DNA of 14,522 nt from Lachnospiraceae bacterium UBA3287 (GCA_002362155.1 DETN01000011.1:1-14522); one strand, 5' to 3'. Positions 1 to 7,090 are shown, numbered from the stretch's first letter. Notes: generated from the letters alone by a model not told the origin. Made by a program: numbers and translations.

Positions 1-213
1 GTCCAGCTGCCATTCGATGACGTCCTTTGCCGGGTCTATTCTGAGATAGTCCCTGGCCTTCTGTTTATAGATAAAGCGGACGTCGTAGTCGCTGTCCGGG
101 GAGGCGAAGCCCCAGGCCCTGCTCCCCGATTCTACCGCAAGAAGGATCCGGACGTCATATTTTCTTTCGATCTGGTCCAGATTTTCCTGGATCTCTCTGT
201 AAACGTCTCTCAT
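1..213 (-). CDS. Nucleotidyltransferase, YcgL/PF10127-like (5' part only, runs off window)
   Basis: Only the first 71 codons are inside the window. Translation gives a short helical lead-in, then SGSRAWG at residues 29-35 followed by SDYDVRFIY, with D42 and D44 in the positions of the two metal-binding acids of DNA-polymerase-beta-type nucleotidyltransferases. The GSRAWGFAS...SDYDVRFIY pattern is what I associate with the B. subtilis YcgL-like group of PF10127, a family linked by comparative genomics to RNA repair; its substrate is not known to me. The ATG at 213-211 overlaps the TGA of the upstream gene as ATGA, and GGGAGGAG lies 5 nt before the start, inside the upstream coding sequence, so translation is probably coupled. 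Family assignment is fairly sure; function is not. Confidence 0.85.
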   Translation of the reverse strand, partial: MRDVYREIQENLDQIERKYDVRILLAVESGSRAWGFASPDSDYDVRFIYKQKARDYLRIDPAKDVIEWQLD

Positions 214-1244
214 GTAAACTCCTCCCTTAGGGCCCTTCTGTTGATTTTTTCGACAAAAGCCTCCACCTGGTCCATGTCCGGGCTTTCCGGCAGCCGGCTC
301 TTTTTTTCCGCCTCCTCAAAGCGCCTTTCGTATTCCTCCAGGATCTCATAAAAGGCGGGCACCAGGACCCCCTCTTTCATATAGGCGCCGTCCCGGATGC
401 TGACAAGGAGCTTTAAGTCCTCCGCCGGGCGGTGTGTCCTGATCTCTTCCTTTTCCAGGATGTCTATGCCCATCATGAAGAGGCGGATCAGATGCATGGC
501 GTGCTTGTTCAGGTGGTTCTCGTCCTTCTTATGGTTCCTCTTTCCGATCCTGTCATAGTCTCTGACCACGGAATTTAAGGTATTCATCAGGGCATTATAC
601 TGCCTCAGAGGATAGGCTTCGAAGGAGGCTGTTAAAAAGATCTCCTCCTCCAGTCCCTCCGTAACGGCTTTGTCCACGTACAGGCGGGCCCTGTTCAGAC
701 TGTCACTTTCATAATCCCTGTTGAAATCCTCCAGGGCGTGCCGGACCGACTTCAGGATGTGCTTTTCCCTGTCTGTCTGAGACAGGGTATCCCTGGCGAT
801 GGCATTCTGCAGCCTTCGAAGCTGGGCATCCGCATAGTGGCCGAAGGAGGCTGCGGCCCGTCTGCTGAGGAAGAGGTGACGGTTCTCCACAAGCTCCCGT
901 CCTGTTTCCGTCATGATCGGGTACTGGTCAGGGTCCAGGCCCAGGATCTCTATGGTATTGGGGTTGCAGTTCAAAAGAAGCCGGATCAGCTTCATGAAGG
1001 AGTAGACCACCGTATCGGTAACCCTGTCCTCGAACTGCTCAAAAGAAGTCAGTCCGATCAGATCCGAGGGAAGATTCAGAGCGGCGCCCCGCAGGTCAAT
1101 GTCGCTCCCCTCCCTGTTGGTCCCGTAGCCGTAGCTGCCGGAAAGCCCCAGGAGGATGATACGCCCTTTCAGGCGGGGATCTTCATAAAGAAAGCTGTAC
1201 CGTGGATCCTGGAGGAGTGAACTGAAATCTGTCGTATAAGCCAT
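210..1244 (-). CDS. Nucleotidyltransferase domain protein, PF10127-like, 344 aa
   Basis: Probable cytoplasmic nucleotidyltransferase of the DNA polymerase beta superfamily. The core motif GSYGYGT...SDIDLRG lies at residues 36-53, with D48 and D50 as the likely metal-binding pair; NPNTIEILGL follows, where E99 is the likely third acidic residue. The rest is mostly helical and basic with a charged C-terminus. The spacing of the three acids and the 'YSFMKLIRLLLNCNPNTIEIL' type of helix (residues 81-101) fit PF10127. The ATG at 1244-1242 has GGGAGGTGA 8 nt upstream, an excellent site. The gene overlaps the next nucleotidyltransferase by ATGA, so the two proteins are probably made together and may act on related substrates (inference). 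There is no room for a promoter between this gene and the terminator-like hairpin just upstream. The nucleotide used and the acceptor are unknown. Confidence 0.85.
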   Translation of the reverse strand: MAYTTDFSSLLQDPRYSFLYEDPRLKGRIILLGLSGSYGYGTNREGSDIDLRGAALNLPSDLIGLTSFEQFEDRVTDTVVYSFMKLIRLLLNCNPNTIEILGLDPDQYPIMTETGRELVENRHLFLSRRAAASFGHYADAQLRRLQNAIARDTLSQTDREKHILKSVRHALEDFNRDYESDSLNRARLYVDKAVTEGLEEEIFLTASFEAYPLRQYNALMNTLNSVVRDYDRIGKRNHKKDENHLNKHAMHLIRLFMMGIDILEKEEIRTHRPAEDLKLLVSIRDGAYMKEGVLVPAFYEILEEYERRFEEAEKKSRLPESPDMDQVEAFVEKINRRALREEFT

Positions 1245-1260
1245 GCTTTTGTCACCTCCC

Positions 1261-1299
1261 GAAAAAAATGCCTGCGGGGCCTCCCGGCCCGGCAGGCAT
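1261..1299 (-). terminator. Rho-independent terminator/attenuator hairpin
   Basis: On the minus strand an 8-bp perfect stem (ATGCCTGC at 1299-1292 with GCAGGCAT at 1275-1268) encloses a second GGGCC/GGCCC stem with loop GGGA and is followed by seven T (1267-1261). It lies 16 nt after the stop of the glycosidase-like lipoprotein gene. The T-tract ends directly at the ribosome binding site of the downstream nucleotidyltransferase gene. Confidence 0.88.
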
Positions 1300-1314
1300 C
1301 TGGTTCAGATACAA

Positions 1315-3294
1315 TCAGTTGATATCAGGGAAAAGGTAGGGGTTGAATCCGTTGGCGGCCATGACGAACCAGGCGGCCGGCGCAATATGAGGATCCGTGG
1401 AATACTCCCAGGGAGATCCGTCAAAAAGCTCCATGCCGGTGGAAAGATGATCGTTTGTGGCCGCAGGAAAGAGGCCGCTCTCCAGCTGGATCCCGCACAG
1501 GGCGTCCATGGCTTCCCTGTATCTGGAGATCTCTTCCCGTTCCCTGAACATGAGGGCCGTATAGGCGGTCCCTTCCGCCCACCAGCCGCCGTTTCTGTTT
1601 TCAGCGCAGAAGGGATATCCTCCCTCAGGGGTCTTCATCTGATCCACAAGCTGAAGGGCCTTTTCGTAGTCCTTAAAGGTATCTCCCAGGGCCATGGCGC
1701 ACCAGACCTGGGCATCCAGGGCGGTCACGCTTTCATTGGGAGTAATGCCGTCCTCGGTGGTTCCTGTCATAAAGCAGCCTTTTTCTTCGCTGTACATGGA
1801 CAGGATGAAGTTTTTTGCGCTCTGTGCGGCTTCGTAGTATTTAGCCTCTCCCGTGGTCCCGTAAAGAGCTCCGAAGACGGCAAAGGCATCGATGTTGTGC
1901 TCGATGGACTTGTAGCTGAAGGGATAGACCACGGGCGGATCGCCCTCCTCCCAGCCGTCGAAGCCGGCCGTAAAGCCGTCTCTGCCGTCCTGACAGGTCT
2001 CCAGGACCCAGTCCATGATGTCTCTGGCCGCCTGCAGATACTGACTTCCTCCAAAACGGTTGTAATACTGGATCAGGGCCAGAGCCGCGTAGGAGGTATT
2101 GCCCACGTTGCTGCCCACCTGGTAGCGGTCTTCATACCATGTTCCGTCCTCCCGGTCATACCAGCCGGGAAGCCTTGCGCCGGACTCCCAGCCGGGCAGG
2201 GCGGAAATGTCGCCTGCCGAATAGGCGTTGCGGATCCGTTTTCTGCCCTGGGCCCTGTCATTTTCTATGGCATAGACAAAGGCATCCAGGATCTGCCGGG
2301 CTGATGCTTCCATGCCCTCGGACAGGAAAGCCATGGCTGCCAGAGCGTTGTCATAGGTATAGGCAGCGTTCTGAATATAAACATTGTCCGTATCATAGGA
2401 CCTTAAAAGGACAGGGGGCTCCAGGATGCTTTTGATCTCTCCGATAAAGCAGATCTCATCCAGGTAAAAAATGCTGTCGCTGTTTCCGTCCATCCCGTCA
2501 TTCAGGACATAGCCGAAGCCGCAGACGATGCTGGAAAGGTCCTGCCCCTGCAGAGGAATGATATACTCCTGCCATTCCTGTGTCAGAGTGATCCTGCCCA
2601 GAGACTGCTTCCCGCAGCTGTCCGGATATTCCACCGTCCTGACGCCTGTTTCTCCGTCATAGCCAAAGCCTGCCGTAAAGAACTCTACGGTCTCTCCGCC
2701 CTTTTCCCCTCTTGCATGGAAGAGCAGGCCTTCTGCCCCTGTCAGGTCAAGGCCCTGGCCGGGAGAAGAGCCGTCGTTTAAACGGGGAATGCTCTCGCCC
2801 CTGGGAAGATATCCGTTCAGAAACAGCCAGCCGCCCCAGTCTCCTTCCCTGGTGGTCTGTTCGCAGCGGATGCAGGAATCTCCCGCATAGGGATCCTCCT
2901 GCCAGTTCTCGTTCATGTCCTTTACAAGGCTCAGATCGGACCCGCCCATTTTTGCCTTCTGGGTGAAATGATTGTCCGTAAGGCCGAAATCCTTATAGAC
3001 GTAGAGGGCCGTCGACGGGGCATAGAGACGGTCCAGAAGGGCAATAAGGGCTGCATCCTTCTGGGTGTCATAGGCTCTCTTCCATTCCTCTTCCGCTTCA
3101 GGAACCTGGAGCTCTTCTGCCTCTTCCTTCTCCTCAGCCTTTTCTTCTGCCGCCGCATCCGGGGCTTCCTCTGCCGCGGGCTCCTTCCCGCCCTCTGCGC
3201 TGCCGGAAGCTCCGCAGCCCGAAAGAAGGAGACAGGTACATAAAAGACCTGCCATCAGTCTTTTTATGAAACAGGATCTGTTACTGAATGTCAT
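1315..3294 (-). CDS. Lipoprotein with N-terminal carbohydrate-binding-like region and putative six-hairpin glycosidase domain
   Basis: Predicted lipid-anchored extracytoplasmic protein of 659 aa. I chose the ATG at 3294 over an in-frame ATG at 3342, because it puts KRLMAGLLCTCLLLSGC directly at the N-terminus: a type II signal peptide with lipobox LLSGC and lipidated Cys27. An Ala/Glu-rich linker follows to about residue 65. Residues about 85-290 look like a beta-sandwich carbohydrate-binding region (Trp- and Gly-rich, ending IFYLDEICF). Residues about 310-655 are alpha-helical with repeated hairpins, including YTYDNALAAMAFL, SIEHNIDAF, LDAQVW and GGWWAEGTAYTALM, resembling (alpha/alpha)6 six-hairpin glycosidases. 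I cannot name the GH family or the catalytic acids. The start lies inside the last codons of the upstream 426-aa gene (14-nt overlap), so the two are probably coupled. A terminator follows. Confidence 0.8.
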   Translation of the reverse strand: MTFSNRSCFIKRLMAGLLCTCLLLSGCGASGSAEGGKEPAAEEAPDAAAEEKAEEKEEAEELQVPEAEEEWKRAYDTQKDAALIALLDRLYAPSTALYVYKDFGLTDNHFTQKAKMGGSDLSLVKDMNENWQEDPYAGDSCIRCEQTTREGDWGGWLFLNGYLPRGESIPRLNDGSSPGQGLDLTGAEGLLFHARGEKGGETVEFFTAGFGYDGETGVRTVEYPDSCGKQSLGRITLTQEWQEYIIPLQGQDLSSIVCGFGYVLNDGMDGNSDSIFYLDEICFIGEIKSILEPPVLLRSYDTDNVYIQNAAYTYDNALAAMAFLSEGMEASARQILDAFVYAIENDRAQGRKRIRNAYSAGDISALPGWESGARLPGWYDREDGTWYEDRYQVGSNVGNTSYAALALIQYYNRFGGSQYLQAARDIMDWVLETCQDGRDGFTAGFDGWEEGDPPVVYPFSYKSIEHNIDAFAVFGALYGTTGEAKYYEAAQSAKNFILSMYSEEKGCFMTGTTEDGITPNESVTALDAQVWCAMALGDTFKDYEKALQLVDQMKTPEGGYPFCAENRNGGWWAEGTAYTALMFREREEISRYREAMDALCGIQLESGLFPAATNDHLSTGMELFDGSPWEYSTDPHIAPAAWFVMAANGFNPYLFPDIN

Positions 3295-4561
3295 GCTCTT
3301 TTTCGCCTTCCTTTCCTTTATGAAACTGCCAGCACAGGGCATAGAGAGGATGTCCCCGAAAGCCGCACAGAAAGTTCAGATCCCCGGAGAAAGCCCGGAT
3401 CCCTGCATCCTGCGGCCTGCACCGCATGGTAAAAAGAGGCATCTGTTTATGCTGCATGGGAAGAGGATACAGCCTGAAGGCCATGTCCGCGCCGTCATTC
3501 ACCCGCTTTCCTGCCATGAAAAAGGAAAGATCTCCGGTCAGGAACAGGATCCTGGGTCCTTCAAAATCGATCCTCTTCCACTTTCCCTCATTTTCCAGGA
3601 AAAGATGGAGAGATCTTCCTTCAAAGGGATGAGATGCTTCCTGAAAGCCCATGAGTCCGATGTGGGACGTGATCAGAGCCATCCCCGTACCGTCCACAGA
3701 CAAAAAGGCAGATTTGATCACCTCTCCCGTACGTTTATGAGAGGGTCCCGCTTCCTCATAAAAAAGCTTCTCCGGCATGGGAAAGGCGCCTCCCTCCTTC
3801 GGGCGTACCTTTTCCCAGGGACTGAGATAGAATTCCCTGTCTTCTCTTTCAAAATACCAGACGCGGCTGGTCCCGGGATACCATAGGTAGCCCCTGTCAG
3901 GGCCTCTCCTCCCGTCCTCCAGAAGGCAGCCTTCCGGGGCTGCATCTCCCTCTCCTTCCATAAGGATCCCCACAAGGGCGCCGCGGGCCGAAAAACAGGC
4001 GACTTTAAAGCTGTCTCCTGTTTTTCCCTCTCCCGGCAGGTCCCGGAGCTCACAGAGGAGAAAGCTTCCCTGACTGGATACTGTCATGATCCGCCTCACA
4101 CAGGTCCCCTCCAGTTCCAGAGGAATGACGGATTCCGTAAGCTTTTCTTCTTTTTTGTCCCAGATGCAGGACTTCAGGGAAGTGGCTGCTTTGCCCGTCT
4201 CCGGAAAGTATGGATAAAACCACCGGATGGTATCTTCGTCGTCCCGCCAGATATCGCCCGTCCTGCATAAGGGGGAATCCAGAAAGCGGTCCCCTGTCCG
4301 CAGGGGCTCTGCCGGGTAAGCGGCAAGGATACGGTCCGGACCGGCCTGGTCCGGGTCCCTGCCGGTAATAAAACAGAATATATTATCCCGGATCCTGTGT
4401 TTTCCCGGAAGAGGGCACCTCTTCATCAGCTCCCGGCTCATGACGGTCTGAATCTCTTTCAGATCAGTGTCCTTTTCCTCCCAGGTCCTTTCATAGACAG
4501 ACAGCATGCCTTCAAAGTCATCCCTTGCTGCAGCGTCTTCGAATTCCCTGTAAAAATCCAT
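3281..4561 (-). CDS. Hypothetical protein, 426 aa, coupled to a glycosidase-like lipoprotein
   Basis: I do not recognise this family. The protein has no signal peptide and no clear membrane segment. Residues 1-60 are helical and acidic (YREFEDAAARDDFEGML...). The rest alternates short beta-rich stretches and turns with many aromatic residues, for example DEDTIRWFYPYF and RGYLWYPGTSRVWYF, and ends with several Cys (residues about 385-415). This could be a beta-propeller-like or other beta-rich fold (inference). ATG at 4561 has GGGGAGG 8 nt upstream. The last 14 nt overlap the start of the lipoprotein gene, so both are likely made from one message. An alpha/beta hydrolase gene lies 127 nt upstream. 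The reading frame is intact and the codon use resembles the neighbours, so the gene is real, but a function cannot be given. Confidence 0.72.
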   Translation of the reverse strand: MDFYREFEDAAARDDFEGMLSVYERTWEEKDTDLKEIQTVMSRELMKRCPLPGKHRIRDNIFCFITGRDPDQAGPDRILAAYPAEPLRTGDRFLDSPLCRTGDIWRDDEDTIRWFYPYFPETGKAATSLKSCIWDKKEEKLTESVIPLELEGTCVRRIMTVSSQGSFLLCELRDLPGEGKTGDSFKVACFSARGALVGILMEGEGDAAPEGCLLEDGRRGPDRGYLWYPGTSRVWYFEREDREFYLSPWEKVRPKEGGAFPMPEKLFYEEAGPSHKRTGEVIKSAFLSVDGTGMALITSHIGLMGFQEASHPFEGRSLHLFLENEGKWKRIDFEGPRILFLTGDLSFFMAGKRVNDGADMAFRLYPLPMQHKQMPLFTMRCRPQDAGIRAFSGDLNFLCGFRGHPLYALCWQFHKGKEGEKEHDIQ

Positions 4562-4679
4562 TCCGGCCGCCTCCCCTCATTTCCGGTACCGGTACGTCTT
4601 TCTCCTGCAGCGCCTCCATGCATATATTCTCCCTCAGAAAAAGAGCCGCTGCTATAAGCTCCCGGTATAAAATATCCAT
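4518..4679 (-). CDS. Possible small ORF, 53 codons, between hydrolase and hypothetical gene
   Basis: The 127-nt gap between the hydrolase stop (4689) and the 426-aa gene start (4561) holds an ATG at 4679, 9 nt after the hydrolase stop. It opens a 53-codon frame beginning MDILYRELIAAALFLREN and continuing as a charged helix. The frame runs past the start of the 426-aa gene and overlaps it by 44 nt. The first half has a plausible amphipathic helix, but there is no convincing ribosome binding site and the last third (Gly/Arg-rich) looks like out-of-frame sequence. It may be chance, or the remnant of a longer N-terminus for the next gene. Confidence 0.2.
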   Translation of the reverse strand: MDILYRELIAAALFLRENICMEALQEKDVPVPEMRGGGRNGFLQGIRRRCSKG

Positions 4680-4688
4680 CCGGCATTT

Positions 4689-5486
4689 TCAGCCCAGTTT
4701 TGTCAGAAAGTCCAGAATGCACCGGTTGACCGCGCCCGGATTGTCCACATTCGCGTTGTGGCCGGCTCCCCGGATCACCTTCAGAGGATAGCCGGTCCTT
4801 TTTGTCCATTCCCTGTTGTAGGTCATGACCTTTCCGGTCCTGTCCTTTTCTCCCAGGATCAGAAGAACAGGGCAGGAAATATCCAGTTCTCTGTTGTCCT
4901 CCAGAAAACCGGCAAATCCGATCCCCATCAGGCGGCAGAGTTCCTTTTTGCTGTAGACGGAAAGCATCTGCCGCATGTTTTCCCTTCCCTCTCTGGTCAC
5001 GGCCGTCTGCTTTGCCATGGCGGACCTGAGGAGCCTGTCGGGAAAAAGCCCTGCCATCCATTCGACCTGGCGGAGCCACCACTTGTCGGACCTGGAATAA
5101 TAGTCTCCGTAGGGGGTGGAATCTATGGCGATAAAGGCCCTGACCCTTTCGGGATACCGGCTGATCAGGGCCTGGGAGATAAAGCCTCCCATGGACTGGC
5201 CCGCCAGAATGACTTTTTCGATCTCATGCCGGTCCAGGATCTTTTTCAGGCACTCCGCGGCTTTCCCGCAGGTAAAATCCTTATAGGGCCGGGATCTTCC
5301 GTGGGCCGGGGCGTCCCAGGTCAGGATGTTGTAGAACCTTTTGAACACCCGGATCTGCTCCTCAAACATGGTATGATCGGCCGTCAGGCCGTGCAGGAAA
5401 AAGATGGTCCCTCTGGAGGGAACCAGTTCTTCCGCCATCCAGTAGACGACTTTTCCGGAGCCGTCCTCAATACAATACTCCATCAT
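4689..5486 (-). CDS. Alpha/beta hydrolase, 265 aa
   Basis: Cytoplasmic serine hydrolase of the alpha/beta-hydrolase fold; the substrate cannot be told from sequence. FFLHGLTAD (residues 29-37) supplies the HG oxyanion-hole motif. GQSMGG gives the nucleophile Ser98. GEKD gives the acid Asp215. GAGHNANVDNP gives His243. The helical cap between about residues 125 and 195 is rich in Trp, Arg and Met. Length is normal for the family and the triad is complete. Of two tandem ATGs, the first (5486) has GGGAGG 8 nt upstream and is preferred. It is the first gene after the terminator at 5610-5643 and has a possible promoter at 5580-5608, so it probably heads the leftward unit with the 426-aa protein and the lipoprotein. 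Possible roles are esterase, lactonase or haloperoxidase-like; the small cap and GQSMGG do not decide. Confidence 0.9.
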   Translation of the reverse strand: MMEYCIEDGSGKVVYWMAEELVPSRGTIFFLHGLTADHTMFEEQIRVFKRFYNILTWDAPAHGRSRPYKDFTCGKAAECLKKILDRHEIEKVILAGQSMGGFISQALISRYPERVRAFIAIDSTPYGDYYSRSDKWWLRQVEWMAGLFPDRLLRSAMAKQTAVTREGRENMRQMLSVYSKKELCRLMGIGFAGFLEDNRELDISCPVLLILGEKDRTGKVMTYNREWTKRTGYPLKVIRGAGHNANVDNPGAVNRCILDFLTKLG

Positions 5487-5579
5487 CTTAATTACCTCCC
5501 GGAAAGAATTGTCTGACTGCCCGCTGTAAGGAACGAAGATGATGCAGATACGTTTTCACAGTCAGATGAATTCGCTTTT

Positions 5580-5608
5580 ATGATAGCACTTATACAGGCC
5601 CGGATGCC
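5580..5608 (-). promoter_or_regulatory. Possible promoter for alpha/beta hydrolase operon
   Basis: On the minus strand a TATCAT -10 box (5585-5580) lies just after the terminator of the preceding operon and about 95 nt before the hydrolase start. The -35 region (around 5603-5608, GGCATC) is a poor match, so the call rests on the -10 box and the position. The leader also carries an 8-bp inverted repeat (5512-5519 with 5559-5566). Confidence 0.35.
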
Positions 5609-5609
5609 A

Positions 5610-5643
5610 TAGAAAAGGGACCGTTCCGCAAAGAACGGTCCCT
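5610..5643 (-). terminator. Rho-independent terminator after histidine phosphatase
   Basis: On the minus strand a perfect 10-bp stem (AGGGACCGTT at 5643-5634 with AACGGTCCCT at 5625-5616), an 8-nt loop and a TTTTCT tail. It lies 50 nt after the stop of the histidine phosphatase and closes the four-gene operon that starts near 9580. Confidence 0.9.
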
Positions 5644-5692
5644 GTCAGGGGCAGATGCAAAGTAAGTATGAAGAACAGAGACTGTCAGCACT

Positions 5693-6310
5693 TCATTTCG
5701 GATCAGAGAGATCCTGGTCCTGCTTCCCGTCAGTCTGATCCCAGGGAGCTGGAAGGATCCAGGATCCGTCCTCCAGGATGCCGGTCCTGTAAACGGCGCA
5801 GTTGCCGATGTATCTGGACCAGCAGCTTCCCCGGGAATCCGGGGTCAGGTATTCCAGAGCCCCCTTCATGGCAATGGCGTGGGTGGATATGAGGATGGTC
5901 TTTTCCTCTGCTTCCCGTCGGATCTCCTCCAGGAAATCTCCCATCCTTCCCACTACCATTTCCAGGGGCTCCATGCCCCAAGGCGCCGGATTTTTTGAAA
6001 AATCGCTGAAAAAGGTCAGAACTTCCGGCGCGGGATGCATAAGATCCATGCCCTCATAGGGCCCGTAGTCCATCTCGATCAGCCTCGGATCGGTAAAGAC
6101 CGGCCCATCCGTAATGAGCTCTGCTGTTTCCACGGCCCGGATCAGGGGGGATGCATACACTTTGTCAAAGATGATCCCGGCCTTTTTAAACCTTTCTCCT
6201 GCCTCTGCGGCTTCCCTTCGTCCCTCTTCGTTCAGGGGAATGTCGCTTCTCCCCTGCAGGACCTTTTTCCTGTTCATGGCCGTCTGGCCGTGCCTTACCA
6301 GATAGATCAC
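5693..6310 (-). CDS. Histidine phosphatase family protein (phosphoglycerate-mutase-like), GTG start
   Basis: Cytoplasmic phosphatase of the histidine phosphatase superfamily, clade 1. With the GTG start used here the 205-aa product begins MIYLVRHGQT, so the phospho-accepting His7 follows Arg6 as in the RHG motif. Arg58 (SPLIRAVETA), Glu79 (LIEMDYG) and His144 (ISTHAIAM) complete the expected catalytic set. The usual 'SHG' near the end is 'STHA' here. Start choice: an in-frame ATG lies at 6379, but it is inside the upstream dehydrogenase gene with no good binding site. The GTG at 6310 has AAAGGAG 9 nt upstream and lies after the upstream stop. It is the last gene of the operon before the terminator. 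Substrate unknown: candidates are sugar phosphates, nucleotides or phosphoglycerate. The extra charged C-terminal tail (DGKQDQDLSDPK) is probably disordered. Confidence 0.88.
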   Translation of the reverse strand: MIYLVRHGQTAMNRKKVLQGRSDIPLNEEGRREAAEAGERFKKAGIIFDKVYASPLIRAVETAELITDGPVFTDPRLIEMDYGPYEGMDLMHPAPEVLTFFSDFSKNPAPWGMEPLEMVVGRMGDFLEEIRREAEEKTILISTHAIAMKGALEYLTPDSRGSCWSRYIGNCAVYRTGILEDGSWILPAPWDQTDGKQDQDLSDPK

Positions 6311-6344
6311 CGGACCCGTCTCCTTTCTGTCTGCGTTCCTTTCC

Positions 6345-7064
6345 TTAGCGGCCGGGATCGTAGGTCCAGCCGTGTTCATCGTGATAGATCATGAGCCTGG
6401 TCATGCCCCCGTCGATACAGATGTTTTCCCCCGTGATAAAGCCTGCTCGGTCCGAACAGAGAAAGAGGACCGCCTCCGCTATGTCCTCCGGCCTTCCGAC
6501 ACGTCCAACAGGCTGCTGAAGGGCATCCGGTCCGGCATATTCAGAATCATATGTATCGATCCAGCCGGGGGAGATGCTGTTGACCCTGGCCCTGCCTGCA
6601 AGGGATACAGCCATGGCATGGGTCAGAGCGGAGATACCGCCCTTGGCCGCCGTATAGCTCTCCGTTCCGGGCATGCTCATCCGGTCCCGGGAGGAGGATA
6701 TGTTGACCACGCAGGCACCCGGCCTGAAATAAGGCATCAGGAGCTTTGTCAGATAAAAGGGCGCCGTTACGCCAACGGAAAGGGCCTTCTGAAATTCCTC
6801 GTAGCTGCAGTTTTCGATTCCTTTCATGAGGGGCGGGGCATTGTTGACCAGAAAATCGGCTCCTCCCCTCTCCCGGATGACCAGGTCCGCAAAGGCTTCC
6901 AGATCCTTTTTGTTGCCGATATCCCCTGTGAAATCCGCATCCGGCGAAAGATCAATGACAAAGACCTCTGCGCCTTCTTTTCGGAAGGCCTGGCTGCATG
7001 CCCTGCCGATCCCGTGGCAGCCGCCGGTAATAAGGGCGGTCCTGCCTTCAAACATCCCTGCCAT
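6345..7064 (-). CDS. Short-chain dehydrogenase/reductase (SDR), 239 aa
   Basis: NAD(P)-dependent oxidoreductase of the classical SDR family; substrate unknown. Start chosen at 7064 (ATG with AAAGGAG 6 nt upstream, after the upstream stop) rather than an in-frame ATG at 7112, which would overlap the previous gene. In this numbering TGGCHGIG (13-20) is the dinucleotide-binding loop, Asp38 at the end of beta-2 suggests NAD(H) preference, D48 fits the adenine-ring contact, and NNAP (74-77) replaces the common NNAG. Ser124, Tyr137 and Lys141 (YTAAK) form the catalytic triad. The position of the fourth catalytic residue, normally Asn in helix alpha-4, reads SVGVTAPF, with Gly98. The C-terminus has the usual ITGENICIDGG. 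The gene lies 27 nt after an Spx/ArsC-like gene and 34 nt before the phosphatase, so it is in the same operon. Confidence 0.92.
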   Translation of the reverse strand: MAGMFEGRTALITGGCHGIGRACSQAFRKEGAEVFVIDLSPDADFTGDIGNKKDLEAFADLVIRERGGADFLVNNAPPLMKGIENCSYEEFQKALSVGVTAPFYLTKLLMPYFRPGACVVNISSSRDRMSMPGTESYTAAKGGISALTHAMAVSLAGRARVNSISPGWIDTYDSEYAGPDALQQPVGRVGRPEDIAEAVLFLCSDRAGFITGENICIDGGMTRLMIYHDEHGWTYDPGR

Positions 7065-7090
7065 ACCTTTCTCCTTTCTCTTCTTCCCCC

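Noticed and set aside
210..1244. Possible MNT/HEPN-type toxin-antitoxin pair
   Set aside because: Both adjacent genes are nucleotidyltransferases; no HEPN motif (RxxxxH) protein is present beside them, and the 344-aa protein is much longer than MNT antitoxins.
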